From Acidimicrobiaceae bacterium (lineage in GTDB: Bacteria; Actinomycetota; Acidimicrobiia; Acidimicrobiales; UBA8190), in contig DMNK01000168.1 in the NCBI GenBank assembly GCA_003453695.1, positions 32,508 through 39,222 of the forward strand: a stretch of 6,715 nucleotides of DNA, given 5' to 3'. The notes under the pieces are model-generated. The model searched no databases, was not told the origin of the DNA, and was given only the letters and a program-made list of their open reading frames with translations. Position numbers and translations under genes: made by a program. Below, piece after piece: positions 1 through 6,036 of this stretch (its first letter is position 1; every line of letters begins with the position of its first letter).

Positions 1-300
<300 letters not shown>

Positions 301-438
301 CCGCCGGCCCGTGAAGGTGGCCACCCCCCGCCGAACGGCCATTGCGTCTGAACACAGGGGGAAATCCCGGTAAAAACGCGGTCAACTCCTGGGCAGAGGC
401 GCCGTCCTCGTCTTCACTGTCGGGCACTCTCAGTCGAT
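301..438 (+). promoter_or_regulatory. thiC-GH5 intergenic region, possible promoter for the GH5 gene
   Basis: This 138-base gap separates thiC from the secreted hydrolase. Its middle (about 342-385) is less GC-rich than the surroundings and contains TGAACA (349-354), a 16-base spacer and TAAAAA (371-376), a loose match to a -35/-10 pair. That would leave a 5' leader of roughly 55 bases. I see no strong stem with a U-run that would end thiC transcription and no recognisable riboswitch, so readthrough from thiC is possible. Promoter placement is a weak inference from base composition and spacing. Confidence 0.25.
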
Positions 439-2148
439 ATGCCAACCATGCTCTCTCGGCTCTCTCGCATGCGGTCCCGCCGCGTCGCCCCGCCGGCGGC
501 CATGCTGGCCTTCGCCGTTGTCGCCTTGACCCTCGCCTCGACGATCGGCACGGGGGGCGGCGCCCCGGGCCCGTCCGGCGTCGTCCTGGCCGGCAAGCGG
601 CATCCGACCACGACCTCGACCAGCACCACGACGACGTCTTCGACGACGTCGTCGACCACGACGTCGACGTCGACGAGCACCACCACCACCACCACGACCC
701 AGCCACCGGGCAACAACGGGGCGCTCGCCGTCAAGGTGGTGGGCAACGAGCTCGAGAACGGCTCCGGCCAGCCCATGCGCCTCGTGGGCGTGGACCGCTC
801 CGGCACCGAGTACGCCTGCGCGCAGGGGTGGGGGATCTTCGACGGTCCCTCCGACGCCTCGTCGGTGTCGGCCATCCGCTCCTGGCACGGCGATGCCGTG
901 CGGGTGCCGCTCAACGAGGATTGCTGGCTCGGGATCAACGGGGTGAGCCCGTCCTACAGCGGCGCCAACTACCGCAACGCCATCGAGGGATACGTCCAGA
1001 CCCTCAACGCCGCGGGCATGGTGGCGGTCTTGGACCTGCACTGGAACGCGCCGGGCTCGACCCTGGCCACCGGACAGCAGGTCATGGCCGACGCCGACCA
1101 CTCACCGGCCTTCTGGTCCTCGGTGGCCGCCGCCTTCAAGGGCGACCCCGCCGTGGTGTTCGACCTCTACAACGAGCCCCACGACATCTCGTGGTCCTGT
1201 TGGCTGAACGGCTGCACCACCTCGGCCGGATGGCAGGCGGCGGGCATGCAGCAGCTGCTCGACGCCGTCCGCAACGCCGGGGCCACCCAGCCCGTCATGG
1301 CCGGCGGGCTCAACTGGTCGGGCGATCTGTCGAGCTGGCTGGCCAACGAGCCCAACGACCCCCTGCACCAGCTCGCCGCCTCGGCCCACATCTACAACTT
1401 CTCGGCGTGCAACACCGAGAGCTGCTGGAACCAGACCATCGCCCCCGTTGCCGCCAAGGTGCCGGTCGTGACGGGGGAGATCGGCGAGAACGACTGCGCC
1501 AGCAGCTTCATCGACAGCTACATGAGCTGGGCCGACTCGGTGGGCGTGTCCTACATCGGCTGGACGTGGGACACCTGGAACTGCTCGAGCGGCCCGGCCC
1601 TCATCACCGACTACAGCGGCACCCCGACCAACTTCGGGGCGGGACTCCAGGCGCACCTCGCCACCCTGGCGGCGTCCTCAGCGGTCTTCGCCCCGTCGGC
1701 CTCGTCGTCCTCGCCGCCGCCGCCGTCGTCCCCGCCGCCCTCCAGCTCCGGCGCCCAGCTCGACTTCACCAACGGCAACACCAACGGCTGGAGCGTGGAG
1801 TGGGGCTCGGACTCATCGGTGGCCCCGTCCGGCCAGGGACTCGTCCTCGGGCTCACCGGGACCGGCTATCCGGGCTTCTACGGCACCACAGGGCTGTCGG
1901 GACTGGGGCCCGGGTCAGCCGTGACCTACACGATCGACGACCCGTCGGGCACGCCCCTCCAGATCGAGCCCTTCGCCCAAGACGGCTCGTGGACCGTCCA
2001 CTTCGCTCCTGCCACCACGCTGGGCCCGGGGTGGAACACCGTGACATGGACGGTCCCGCCCGAGACCGGCATCACCGCCATCGGCCTACAGGTCAACGAC
2101 TCCTCGAATTTCGTGGGCCAGCTGGTGCTGGCCTCGGCCCGGTGGTGA
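439..2148 (+). CDS. Secreted modular glycoside hydrolase family 5 (cellulase-type) enzyme
   Basis: This 569-residue enzyme should hydrolyse beta-1,4-linked polysaccharide (cellulose, glucan or mannan) outside the cell. Residues 1-34 form an export signal: an Arg-rich start including SRR at 13-15, then a hydrophobic core near 20-33, with possible cleavage after TLA (31-33). Residues 57-87 are only Thr and Ser. The GH5 domain covers about 94-410: conserved Arg155 in VRVP, HWN 201-203, the acid/base Glu246 in NEPH, His317 and Tyr319, the likely nucleophile Glu347 in TGE, and the barrel Trp375/377. Eight cysteines (127, 162, 254, 259, 324, 329, 353, 382), all within the catalytic domain, suggest disulfides and fit secretion. 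A Pro/Ser linker (419-438) leads to a beta-rich domain (440-569) that looks carbohydrate-binding. ATG 439 was chosen because it precedes the signal peptide; ATG 448 is also possible, and neither has a strong Shine-Dalgarno sequence. The family is clear; the exact substrate and GH5 subfamily are not. Confidence 0.93.
   Translation: MPTMLSRLSRMRSRRVAPPAAMLAFAVVALTLASTIGTGGGAPGPSGVVLAGKRHPTTTSTSTTTTSSTTSSTTTSTSTSTTTTTTTQPPGNNGALAVKVVGNELENGSGQPMRLVGVDRSGTEYACAQGWGIFDGPSDASSVSAIRSWHGDAVRVPLNEDCWLGINGVSPSYSGANYRNAIEGYVQTLNAAGMVAVLDLHWNAPGSTLATGQQVMADADHSPAFWSSVAAAFKGDPAVVFDLYNEPHDISWSCWLNGCTTSAGWQAAGMQQLLDAVRNAGATQPVMAGGLNWSGDLSSWLANEPNDPLHQLAASAHIYNFSACNTESCWNQTIAPVAAKVPVVTGEIGENDCASSFIDSYMSWADSVGVSYIGWTWDTWNCSSGPALITDYSGTPTNFGAGLQAHLATLAASSAVFAPSASSSSPPPPSSPPPSSSGAQLDFTNGNTNGWSVEWGSDSSVAPSGQGLVLGLTGTGYPGFYGTTGLSGLGPGSAVTYTIDDPSGTPLQIEPFAQDGSWTVHFAPATTLGPGWNTVTWTVPPETGITAIGLQVNDSSNFVGQLVLASARW
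607..699 (+). repeat. Low-complexity Ser/Thr codon tract in the GH5 gene
   Basis: Thirty-one consecutive codons (residues 57-87) encode only threonine and serine, mostly ACC, ACG and TCG. This gives an imperfect ACGACGTCG-like nucleotide repeat with a final run of ACC codons. At protein level it is an extended linker, probably a site of O-mannosylation as known for actinobacterial secreted proteins, and it places the catalytic domain away from the membrane or wall. The repeat is prone to slippage in multiples of three, so its length may vary between strains. Confidence 0.85.
1756..2145 (+). other. C-terminal carbohydrate-binding-like beta domain of the GH5 enzyme
   Basis: Residues 440-569 follow the Pro/Ser linker and are set apart from the catalytic domain. 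The pattern starts with LDFTNGNTNGWSVEW, has a middle stretch GTGYPGFYG, and ends with VGQLVLASARW. This matches the general layout of beta-sandwich binding modules: an N-terminal F-x-N/D-G...GW strand, exposed aromatic residues, and a last strand ending in Trp. There are no cysteines here, unlike the catalytic part. I cannot assign a CBM family by eye; it could also be a structural or attachment domain. Confidence 0.55.
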
Positions 2149-2172
2149 CCAGCCGGCGCTGACCGAACCTCG

Positions 2173-2184
2173 GCGCTCGAGCGC
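2173..2184. promoter_or_regulatory. Perfect 12-nt palindrome between GH5 and helicase genes
   Basis: GCGCTCGAGCGC is its own reverse complement. It starts 25 bases after the GH5 stop codon and ends 38 bases before a TAnnnT box. It could be a binding site for a dimeric regulator of the helicase promoter. It could also be the core of a weak hairpin ending the GH5 transcript: stem GCGC/GCGC with loop TCGA, flanked by GGCGC and GCGCC that could extend the fold. There is no U-run, so a classical intrinsic terminator is not supported. Confidence 0.35.
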
Positions 2185-2222
2185 GGCGGCGCCCGATAGC
2201 CCAGTTGGCAGAGGCTCTCGGC

Positions 2223-2228
2223 TACACT
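2223..2228 (+). promoter_or_regulatory. Candidate -10 box (TACACT) for the helicase gene
   Basis: TACACT fits the actinobacterial TAnnnT consensus and lies 155 bases before the helicase ATG. A transcript starting near 2234-2236 would begin exactly at the first strong hairpin of the leader. There is no convincing -35 at the usual distance: TTGGCA (2205-2210) is only 12 bases away. The placement rests on the -10 match and on its position relative to the hairpins. Confidence 0.35.
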
Positions 2229-2235
2229 GTTGACG

Positions 2236-2263
2236 CGTGCCACGACCAAGGGGTCGTGGTGCG
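2236..2263 (+). promoter_or_regulatory. 12-bp stem-loop in the helicase leader
   Basis: CCACGACC (2240-2247) and GGTCGTGG (2252-2259) pair perfectly around the loop AAGG. Four further pairs, two of them G-U, extend the stem to 2236-2247/2252-2263. In RNA this is a very stable hairpin at or near the predicted 5' end of the helicase mRNA. It may stabilise the message or form part of a structured regulatory leader. No U-run follows, so it is not a typical terminator. Confidence 0.55.
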
Positions 2264-2328
2264 GGGTCTTCCTCACGTGCGCTTCGTCTGCCCCAAGGGG
2301 CGACCGCGGAGTCCGAGGCGGACCCGCC

Positions 2329-2351
2329 CGGCGACCGACAGGCGGTCGTCG
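2329..2351 (+). promoter_or_regulatory. 9-bp stem-loop in the helicase leader
   Basis: CGGCGACCG (2329-2337) pairs with CGGTCGTCG (2343-2351), with one G-U pair, around the loop ACAGG. It lies 31 bases upstream of the helicase ATG. Smaller possible stems precede it (GCCC/GGGC within 2290-2301 and GTCCG/CGGAC within 2311-2323). Together with the 2236-2263 hairpin this makes the leader strongly structured, although GC-rich sequence makes chance stems more likely. Confidence 0.45.
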
Positions 2352-2382
2352 CATACCGAAGCGAGCGATTTCTTTGACCCAG

Positions 2383-3609
2383 ATGACGAAGCGTCCCGTC
2401 GGGGACGCCGCCGCCCTTGCCAGCGCGCCTGCTGCCGTGGCGGCCACCACCTTCGCCGAGCTCGGGGTGGACCCGGCCCTCGTGGCCGAGCTCGAGCGCC
2501 GCAACATCACCGTCCCCTTCCCGGTGCAGGCCCTCACGATCGGAGACGGCATCGCCGGCCGCGACGTGTGCGGCAAGGCCAAGACCGGTTCCGGGAAGAC
2601 CCTCGCCTTCGGGCTGCCCCTGCTCATGCGGGTGCCGAAGGCGCACGTCGGCAAGCCCCGGGCACTGGTGCTCGTGCCCACCCGGGAGCTGGCGCTGCAG
2701 GTGGGCGACGTGCTCGCACCGCTGGCGGACGCCGTCGACCGTCGTGTCGTCACCGTGTACGGAGGGGCCGACATCGAGCGACAGGTGAAGAAGCTCCGCA
2801 AGGGCTGCGACGTGGTCGTGGCCACTCCGGGCCGGCTCATCGACCTGGGCGAGCGCAAGGTCGTCTCACTCGAAGCGATCGAGGTCGTCGTGCTCGACGA
2901 GGCCGACCGTATGGCCGACATGGGATTCCTGCCTCAGGTCGACTGGCTGCTGCGGCGCATCCACGGTTCGCACCAGACCATGCTGTTCTCGGCCACCTTG
3001 GACGGTGACGTCGACCGGTTGGTGCGCCGGCACCTGTCGGACCCGGTCCGTCACGAGGTGGCGTCGGCCACCACCACGGTGGACTCGATGGAGCACCGCT
3101 TCCTCCAGGTCCATCAGATGGACAAGGTGAAGGTGGCCGCCGCCATCTGCCAGGGTGCCGCCAAGGTGCTCGTGTTCGTCCGTACCAAACGCGGCGCCGA
3201 TCGGCTCGTGGAGCAGCTGGCACGCGAGCACGTGCGCGCCGCCGCCATCCACGGGGACCTGCGCCAGCAGAGCCGCGAGAAGGCGCTCAGCCAGTTCACC
3301 TCGGGACGCCTGCACGTGCTCGTGGCCACCGACGTGGCGGCCCGGGGCTTGGACATCGACGACGTCGAGGTCGTGGTCCACTACGACCCGCCGGAGGACC
3401 ACAAGGCGTACCTGCACCGTTCGGGCCGCACGGCGCGCGCCGGAGGGGACGGTGTGGTGGCCACCTTGGTGCTGTGGGACCAGATCCTCGAGGTCGAGCG
3501 CATCCAGAAGCGCCTCGGCCTGTCCGCCCCCATCGTGGAGGTGTTCTCCAACGACCGGCGGCTGGCCGACCTGAGCGCCTGGTCACCGGCCGACGAGGGT
3601 GCCGCCTGA
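2383..3609 (+). CDS. DEAD-box ATP-dependent RNA helicase (compact, RhlE-like core)
   Basis: This 408-residue cytoplasmic enzyme unwinds RNA duplexes using ATP; such proteins act in ribosome assembly, mRNA decay and cold adaptation. All family motifs are present in order: Phe24 and Gln49 of the Q motif, AKTGSGKT (66-73, Walker A), PTRELA (99-104), TPGR (148-151), DEAD (172-175), SAT (203-205), VFVRT (264-268), ATDVAARGLDI (315-325) and HRSGRTARAG (345-354). Little follows the second RecA-like domain (about 50 residues), so it lacks the long RNA-binding tail of DeaD/CsdA and is closest in form to RhlE-type helicases. The start at ATG 2383 places the Q motif about 20 residues in, as usual. The frame stays open upstream to TTG 2230, but that stretch is Arg/Gly-rich, lacks domain features and overlaps the leader hairpins; TTG 2374 is another option. 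The Shine-Dalgarno sequence is weak. The PIG-L gene follows after 46 bases. Confidence 0.95.
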   Translation: MTKRPVGDAAALASAPAAVAATTFAELGVDPALVAELERRNITVPFPVQALTIGDGIAGRDVCGKAKTGSGKTLAFGLPLLMRVPKAHVGKPRALVLVPTRELALQVGDVLAPLADAVDRRVVTVYGGADIERQVKKLRKGCDVVVATPGRLIDLGERKVVSLEAIEVVVLDEADRMADMGFLPQVDWLLRRIHGSHQTMLFSATLDGDVDRLVRRHLSDPVRHEVASATTTVDSMEHRFLQVHQMDKVKVAAAICQGAAKVLVFVRTKRGADRLVEQLAREHVRAAAIHGDLRQQSREKALSQFTSGRLHVLVATDVAARGLDIDDVEVVVHYDPPEDHKAYLHRSGRTARAGGDGVVATLVLWDQILEVERIQKRLGLSAPIVEVFSNDRRLADLSAWSPADEGAA

Positions 3610-3641
3610 TCGACGCCGTCCGGGTCGGCGTCCCGGCCCCG

Positions 3642-3647
3642 TAGCAT
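3642..3647 (+). promoter_or_regulatory. Candidate -10 box (TAGCAT) for a leaderless PIG-L transcript
   Basis: TAGCAT matches TAnnnT and ends 8 bases before ATG 3656, the distance at which transcription would start at or within a base or two of the A of the start codon. No Shine-Dalgarno sequence precedes the ATG (the bases between are CCCCTTCG). This combination is the known signature of leaderless genes, common in actinobacteria. I see no clear -35. Confidence 0.5.
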
Positions 3648-3655
3648 CCCCTTCG

Positions 3656-4396
3656 ATGGCCGACGCCCCGCCCGTCGTGGATCCCGTGCCTCCTGCGGCC
3701 GACCGCATCCTCGTGGTCGTCGCCCACCCCGACGACGTCGACTTCGGCGTGGCCGGCTCGGTGGCCCAATGGACCAAAGCCGGTGTCGAGGTCTCGTACT
3801 GCATCGTCACCGACGGCGACGCCGGTGGGTCGGACCGTTCGGTGTCGCGCCCAGACATGGCGCGCATCCGCCGCCAGGAGCAGCGTGCTGCCGCCGCCGA
3901 GGTGGGGGTCAGCGACGTCGTGTTCCTCGGCTATCCCGACGGGCGGCTCACTTCCAGCATCGAGCTGCGCCGCGACGTGAGCCGTGAGATCCGCCGCCTC
4001 CGTCCCCAGCGCGTGGTGTGCCCGTCACCCGACCGCATGTGGGACCGCCTCGGTGCCAGCCACCCCGACCACCTGGCCGCCGGCGAGGCCACGGTGTGTG
4101 CCGTGTACCCCGACGCCCGCAATCCCTTCGCCCATCCCGAGCTGCTCGAAGAGGGGCTCGAGCCCTTCTCGGTGCCCGAGCTGTGGCTGATGGCCAGTCC
4201 CGAGACCACCCACGTCGTCGACGTCACCGACACCTTCGACAAGAAGATCGCCGCCCTGCGCTGTCACGTGAGCCAGGTGGGCGATGGCGAAGGGCTCGAG
4301 GACTGGGTCAGGGGGTGGTTGTCGGCCGCCGCCGCCCGGGCGGGCCTGCCCGAGGGGCGGCTCGTCGAGTCCTTCCGGGCCGTGCACATCTTCTGA
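3656..4396 (+). CDS. PIG-L/LmbE family zinc-dependent N-acetylglucosaminyl-type deacetylase
   Basis: This 246-residue protein belongs to the family of MshB (mycothiol synthesis), Mca and PIG-L, which remove acyl groups from N-acetylglucosamine-type or related amide substrates using zinc. The signature AHPDDVDF is at 23-30: His24 and Asp27 are expected zinc ligands and Asp26 the likely general base. The second metal site is HPDH at 136-139, with His139 the probable third ligand. Other family traits are VTDGDAGGSD (51-60), the RRQEQ helix (72-76) and FLGYPDGRL (90-98). The length is normal and the fold looks complete. ATG 3656 is preferred over GTG 3599, which would overlap the helicase end and add a Pro/Arg-rich stretch. 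Sequence alone cannot say whether it acts in mycothiol or bacillithiol-like thiol synthesis, conjugate breakdown or sugar modification, and no pathway partner is adjacent. The gene ends 24 bases from the converging kinase gene. Confidence 0.92.
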   Translation: MADAPPVVDPVPPAADRILVVVAHPDDVDFGVAGSVAQWTKAGVEVSYCIVTDGDAGGSDRSVSRPDMARIRRQEQRAAAAEVGVSDVVFLGYPDGRLTSSIELRRDVSREIRRLRPQRVVCPSPDRMWDRLGASHPDHLAAGEATVCAVYPDARNPFAHPELLEEGLEPFSVPELWLMASPETTHVVDVTDTFDKKIAALRCHVSQVGDGEGLEDWVRGWLSAAAARAGLPEGRLVESFRAVHIF

Positions 4397-4420
4397 GCAC
4401 CGGCGGACGACCGGCTGCGA
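4397..4420. other. 24-base convergent gap between PIG-L and kinase genes
   Basis: The stop codons of the two converging genes are separated by only 24 bases. CCGG occurs twice around a short spacer, allowing just a 4-bp stem, so I see no strong terminator. Transcripts from both sides probably overlap in the opposite gene's 3' end. Confidence 0.4.
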
Positions 4421-5905
4421 TCAGTGGTGTCGACCCGTCGTGGTCGGCGTGCCCTGGTCGCCTCCGCCTCCAGGCTTGGGCTTCGGAGGCGTCGTCGTGG
4501 TGGTCGTCGTGGCCGGGTTCTGCAGCCCCATGGCCTGAGCCACGGCCGCCACGTCCGACAGGAGCGTGGCCGTGACGCTCGCCGTCGCCCCGCCGTTGCT
4601 GTCGGCGGCGATGATCGTCTGGTCGATGGCCCCGAGCGTGTCGCCCGCCGCCGTCGGGTCACTCTGGGCCTGGGCGTCGGCTTGTGCCAGCTGGCTCACG
4701 ATCTGCTGGCCGACGTCGGGTGACAGCGAGCCGGCCGACTCCGCCTGCTGGACGTCGCGCACGAGGTTGGCCGACGCGATGGGCACCGACGCCGCCGTGG
4801 TCGTGGTCGAGCTGTTCGTCCCGTGGCTGGCACGGGCCGGGGCGGGCCGGGACACGAGCGCCCAGGCGCCGAGCGACATCACCAGGACGAGGAGCGCCAC
4901 GGCGGAAGCCAGCATGATCGTGCGCCGCCGGTCGCGGCTCCGACGGCGCAGCGCCTGTGGGGCGTACTGGGGGCTGGCCAGCGTGGGAGGGCCGGCCACG
5001 TTGGTGGGCGCTCCGTCGGCGCTCGGGGCCGGCTCGCCCCCGGCGGCCGCCATGGCCGGGTTGGACAGGGCGAACGCTTCGGTGGCCCGCGGGTCCCACG
5101 GCCGGGCGAAGGCGGGGGCGTGCAGCATGTCGGTCACCTCGGCCGCCTCCGGGCGCCGGGCGGGGTCCGGGTCCATCATCGACGCCAGCAGCATCCGCCA
5201 CGGCGCCGGCAGGCCGTCGGGCGAGGGCACGGCGCCCCCCAGGCGCCGGGCGACGACTTCGGCCGGGGTGCCCTCGAAGGCGCGCTCGCCCGTCATGCAC
5301 TCGAGCAGCATGGCCCCGAGCGCCCACAGGTCCGCCTCCGGGCCGACCCGGTGGTGGCCCAGCTGCTCGGGTGCCATGTAGGCGGCGGTGCCGAGCGTCG
5401 TCCCGGTCACGGTGGCAGCCGAGGCGTCGAGCACCTGGGCGATCCCGAAGTCCGCCAGCCGCACCCGGGATCCGGGGCCCAAGAGGACGTTGGCGGGCTT
5501 CACGTCGCGGTGCACCACACCGCGGCCGTGCACGTAGGCCAGGGCGTCCGCCAGCGAAGCCCCCAAGGTGGCGCACCGGTCGGGGGCGAGCGGCCCCCGG
5601 CGCAGGCGCTCGGCCAGCGTGGGGCCCTCGACCAGCTCCATCACCATGTAGGCGTGCCGGTCGTGGACGCCGGACCCGAGCAGGCGCACCAACCCGGGAT
5701 GGTCGAAGCCCTCGACCGCCTTGGCCTCCCGGGTGATGCGCCGAGCGAGCTCCGGGTCGGTCGACCGGACCACCTTGATGGCCACGGGCGGGCCGCCGGA
5801 CTCGTCGACGGCCCGGTAGACGTCGGCCATCCCGCCATGGCCGAGGAGACGCTCCAGTCGGTAACGACCGGCGATGGGTTCGGTGGTAGGGACGGCAGAG
5901 GTCAT
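4421..5905 (-). CDS. Transmembrane Ser/Thr protein kinase (Hanks type) with non-PASTA outer domain
   Basis: This 494-residue membrane protein should phosphorylate Ser/Thr of cytoplasmic targets in response to an outside signal. The kinase domain (about 15-262) is complete: Gly loop GHGGMADVY (22-30), Lys44 in VAIK, Glu60 of helix C, HRDVKPAN (132-139), DFG (152-154), a Thr-rich activation loop (165-173), APE (178-180) and DLW (192-194). It is an RD kinase of the PknB-like type. A low-complexity juxtamembrane region (263-319) and RRRSRDRRR (320-328) lead to one membrane helix (about 330-351). Outside are TTTT at 367-370, a helical Ala/Gln/Asp-rich domain (about 376-461) and a tail with seven Thr, PPKPKP, GGGG and TTT. 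No PASTA repeat is visible. The start is well fixed: an in-frame TGA lies four codons upstream of ATG 5905 with no other start codon between. No Shine-Dalgarno sequence is visible. The gene is divergent from the EthD gene. Confidence 0.94.
   Translation of the reverse strand: MTSAVPTTEPIAGRYRLERLLGHGGMADVYRAVDESGGPPVAIKVVRSTDPELARRITREAKAVEGFDHPGLVRLLGSGVHDRHAYMVMELVEGPTLAERLRRGPLAPDRCATLGASLADALAYVHGRGVVHRDVKPANVLLGPGSRVRLADFGIAQVLDASAATVTGTTLGTAAYMAPEQLGHHRVGPEADLWALGAMLLECMTGERAFEGTPAEVVARRLGGAVPSPDGLPAPWRMLLASMMDPDPARRPEAAEVTDMLHAPAFARPWDPRATEAFALSNPAMAAAGGEPAPSADGAPTNVAGPPTLASPQYAPQALRRRSRDRRRTIMLASAVALLVLVMSLGAWALVSRPAPARASHGTNSSTTTTAASVPIASANLVRDVQQAESAGSLSPDVGQQIVSQLAQADAQAQSDPTAAGDTLGAIDQTIIAADSNGGATASVTATLLSDVAAVAQAMGLQNPATTTTTTTPPKPKPGGGGDQGTPTTTGRHH
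4520..4777 (-). other. Extracellular helical domain of the kinase, FIMAH-like pattern
   Basis: Residues about 377-462 form an alpha-helical pattern: ANLVRDVQQAESAGSLSPD, then QIVSQLAQADAQ, then a helix with LGAIDQTIIAA, and last LLSDVAAVAQAM. The alternation of hydrophobic residues, the short G-S-L-S turn and the final helix resemble the three-helix FIMAH-type domains found on secreted and surface proteins. The resemblance is by eye only. If correct, this would be the sensory or wall-contacting part of the kinase. Confidence 0.35.
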
Positions 5906-6036
5906 GGCACGTGTTGGTCAGCCCGCAGGCTCACATACCCTCGCACGCACGGATAGACGCACCGCCGGAGCACCACATATTCCCCTGAGCTGGGAAAACG
6001 AAGCGGGGCCGCCCTCCGGCGTGGCAGGGTGGGCAA
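5906..6036. promoter_or_regulatory. Divergent promoter region between kinase and EthD genes
   Basis: This 131-base gap must hold start signals for both divergent genes. It includes a relatively AT-rich patch (about 5973-6000). Within it, TTCCC (5980-5984) and GGGAA (5992-5996) form an inverted repeat with a 7-base spacer, a possible operator. No -10/-35 pair stands out on either strand, so individual promoters are not placed. Confidence 0.4.

Noticed and set aside
301..438. Riboswitch (c-di-AMP or c-di-GMP type) before the secreted hydrolase
   Set aside because: Short similar strings such as GGGGGAAATCCC occur, but the conserved core blocks of either class are missing and the gap is short.
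607..699. CRISPR array or tandem DNA repeat element
   Set aside because: The repetition is of three-base codons inside a Thr/Ser linker, with no spacers and no conserved repeat unit.
342..2162. 606-codon open frame overlapping the GH5 gene on the same strand in another frame
   Set aside because: Its product is Arg/His/Gly-rich without any domain, while the overlapping frame encodes a clear GH5 enzyme. Long open shadows are normal at this GC content.
2190..2270. Complete tRNA gene
   Set aside because: Only the D-arm pattern matches. The acceptor strands do not pair, the anticodon stem does not form, and no GGTTCGA-type T-arm is present.
2230..2382. N-terminal extension of the helicase from TTG 2230
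   Set aside because: The added 51 residues are Arg/Gly-rich and unlike the family, and they overlap the stem-loops. ATG 2383 gives the usual distance to the Q motif.
1926..2921. 331-codon minus-strand frame across the GH5 end, the gap and the helicase start
   Set aside because: It is Ser/Arg-rich low-complexity with no motif, and it overlaps two well-supported genes and the leader hairpins.
4823..5956. 377-codon plus-strand frame opposite the kinase gene
   Set aside because: It has no recognisable domain and a Gly/Arg/His-rich composition. The minus strand holds every kinase motif in order.
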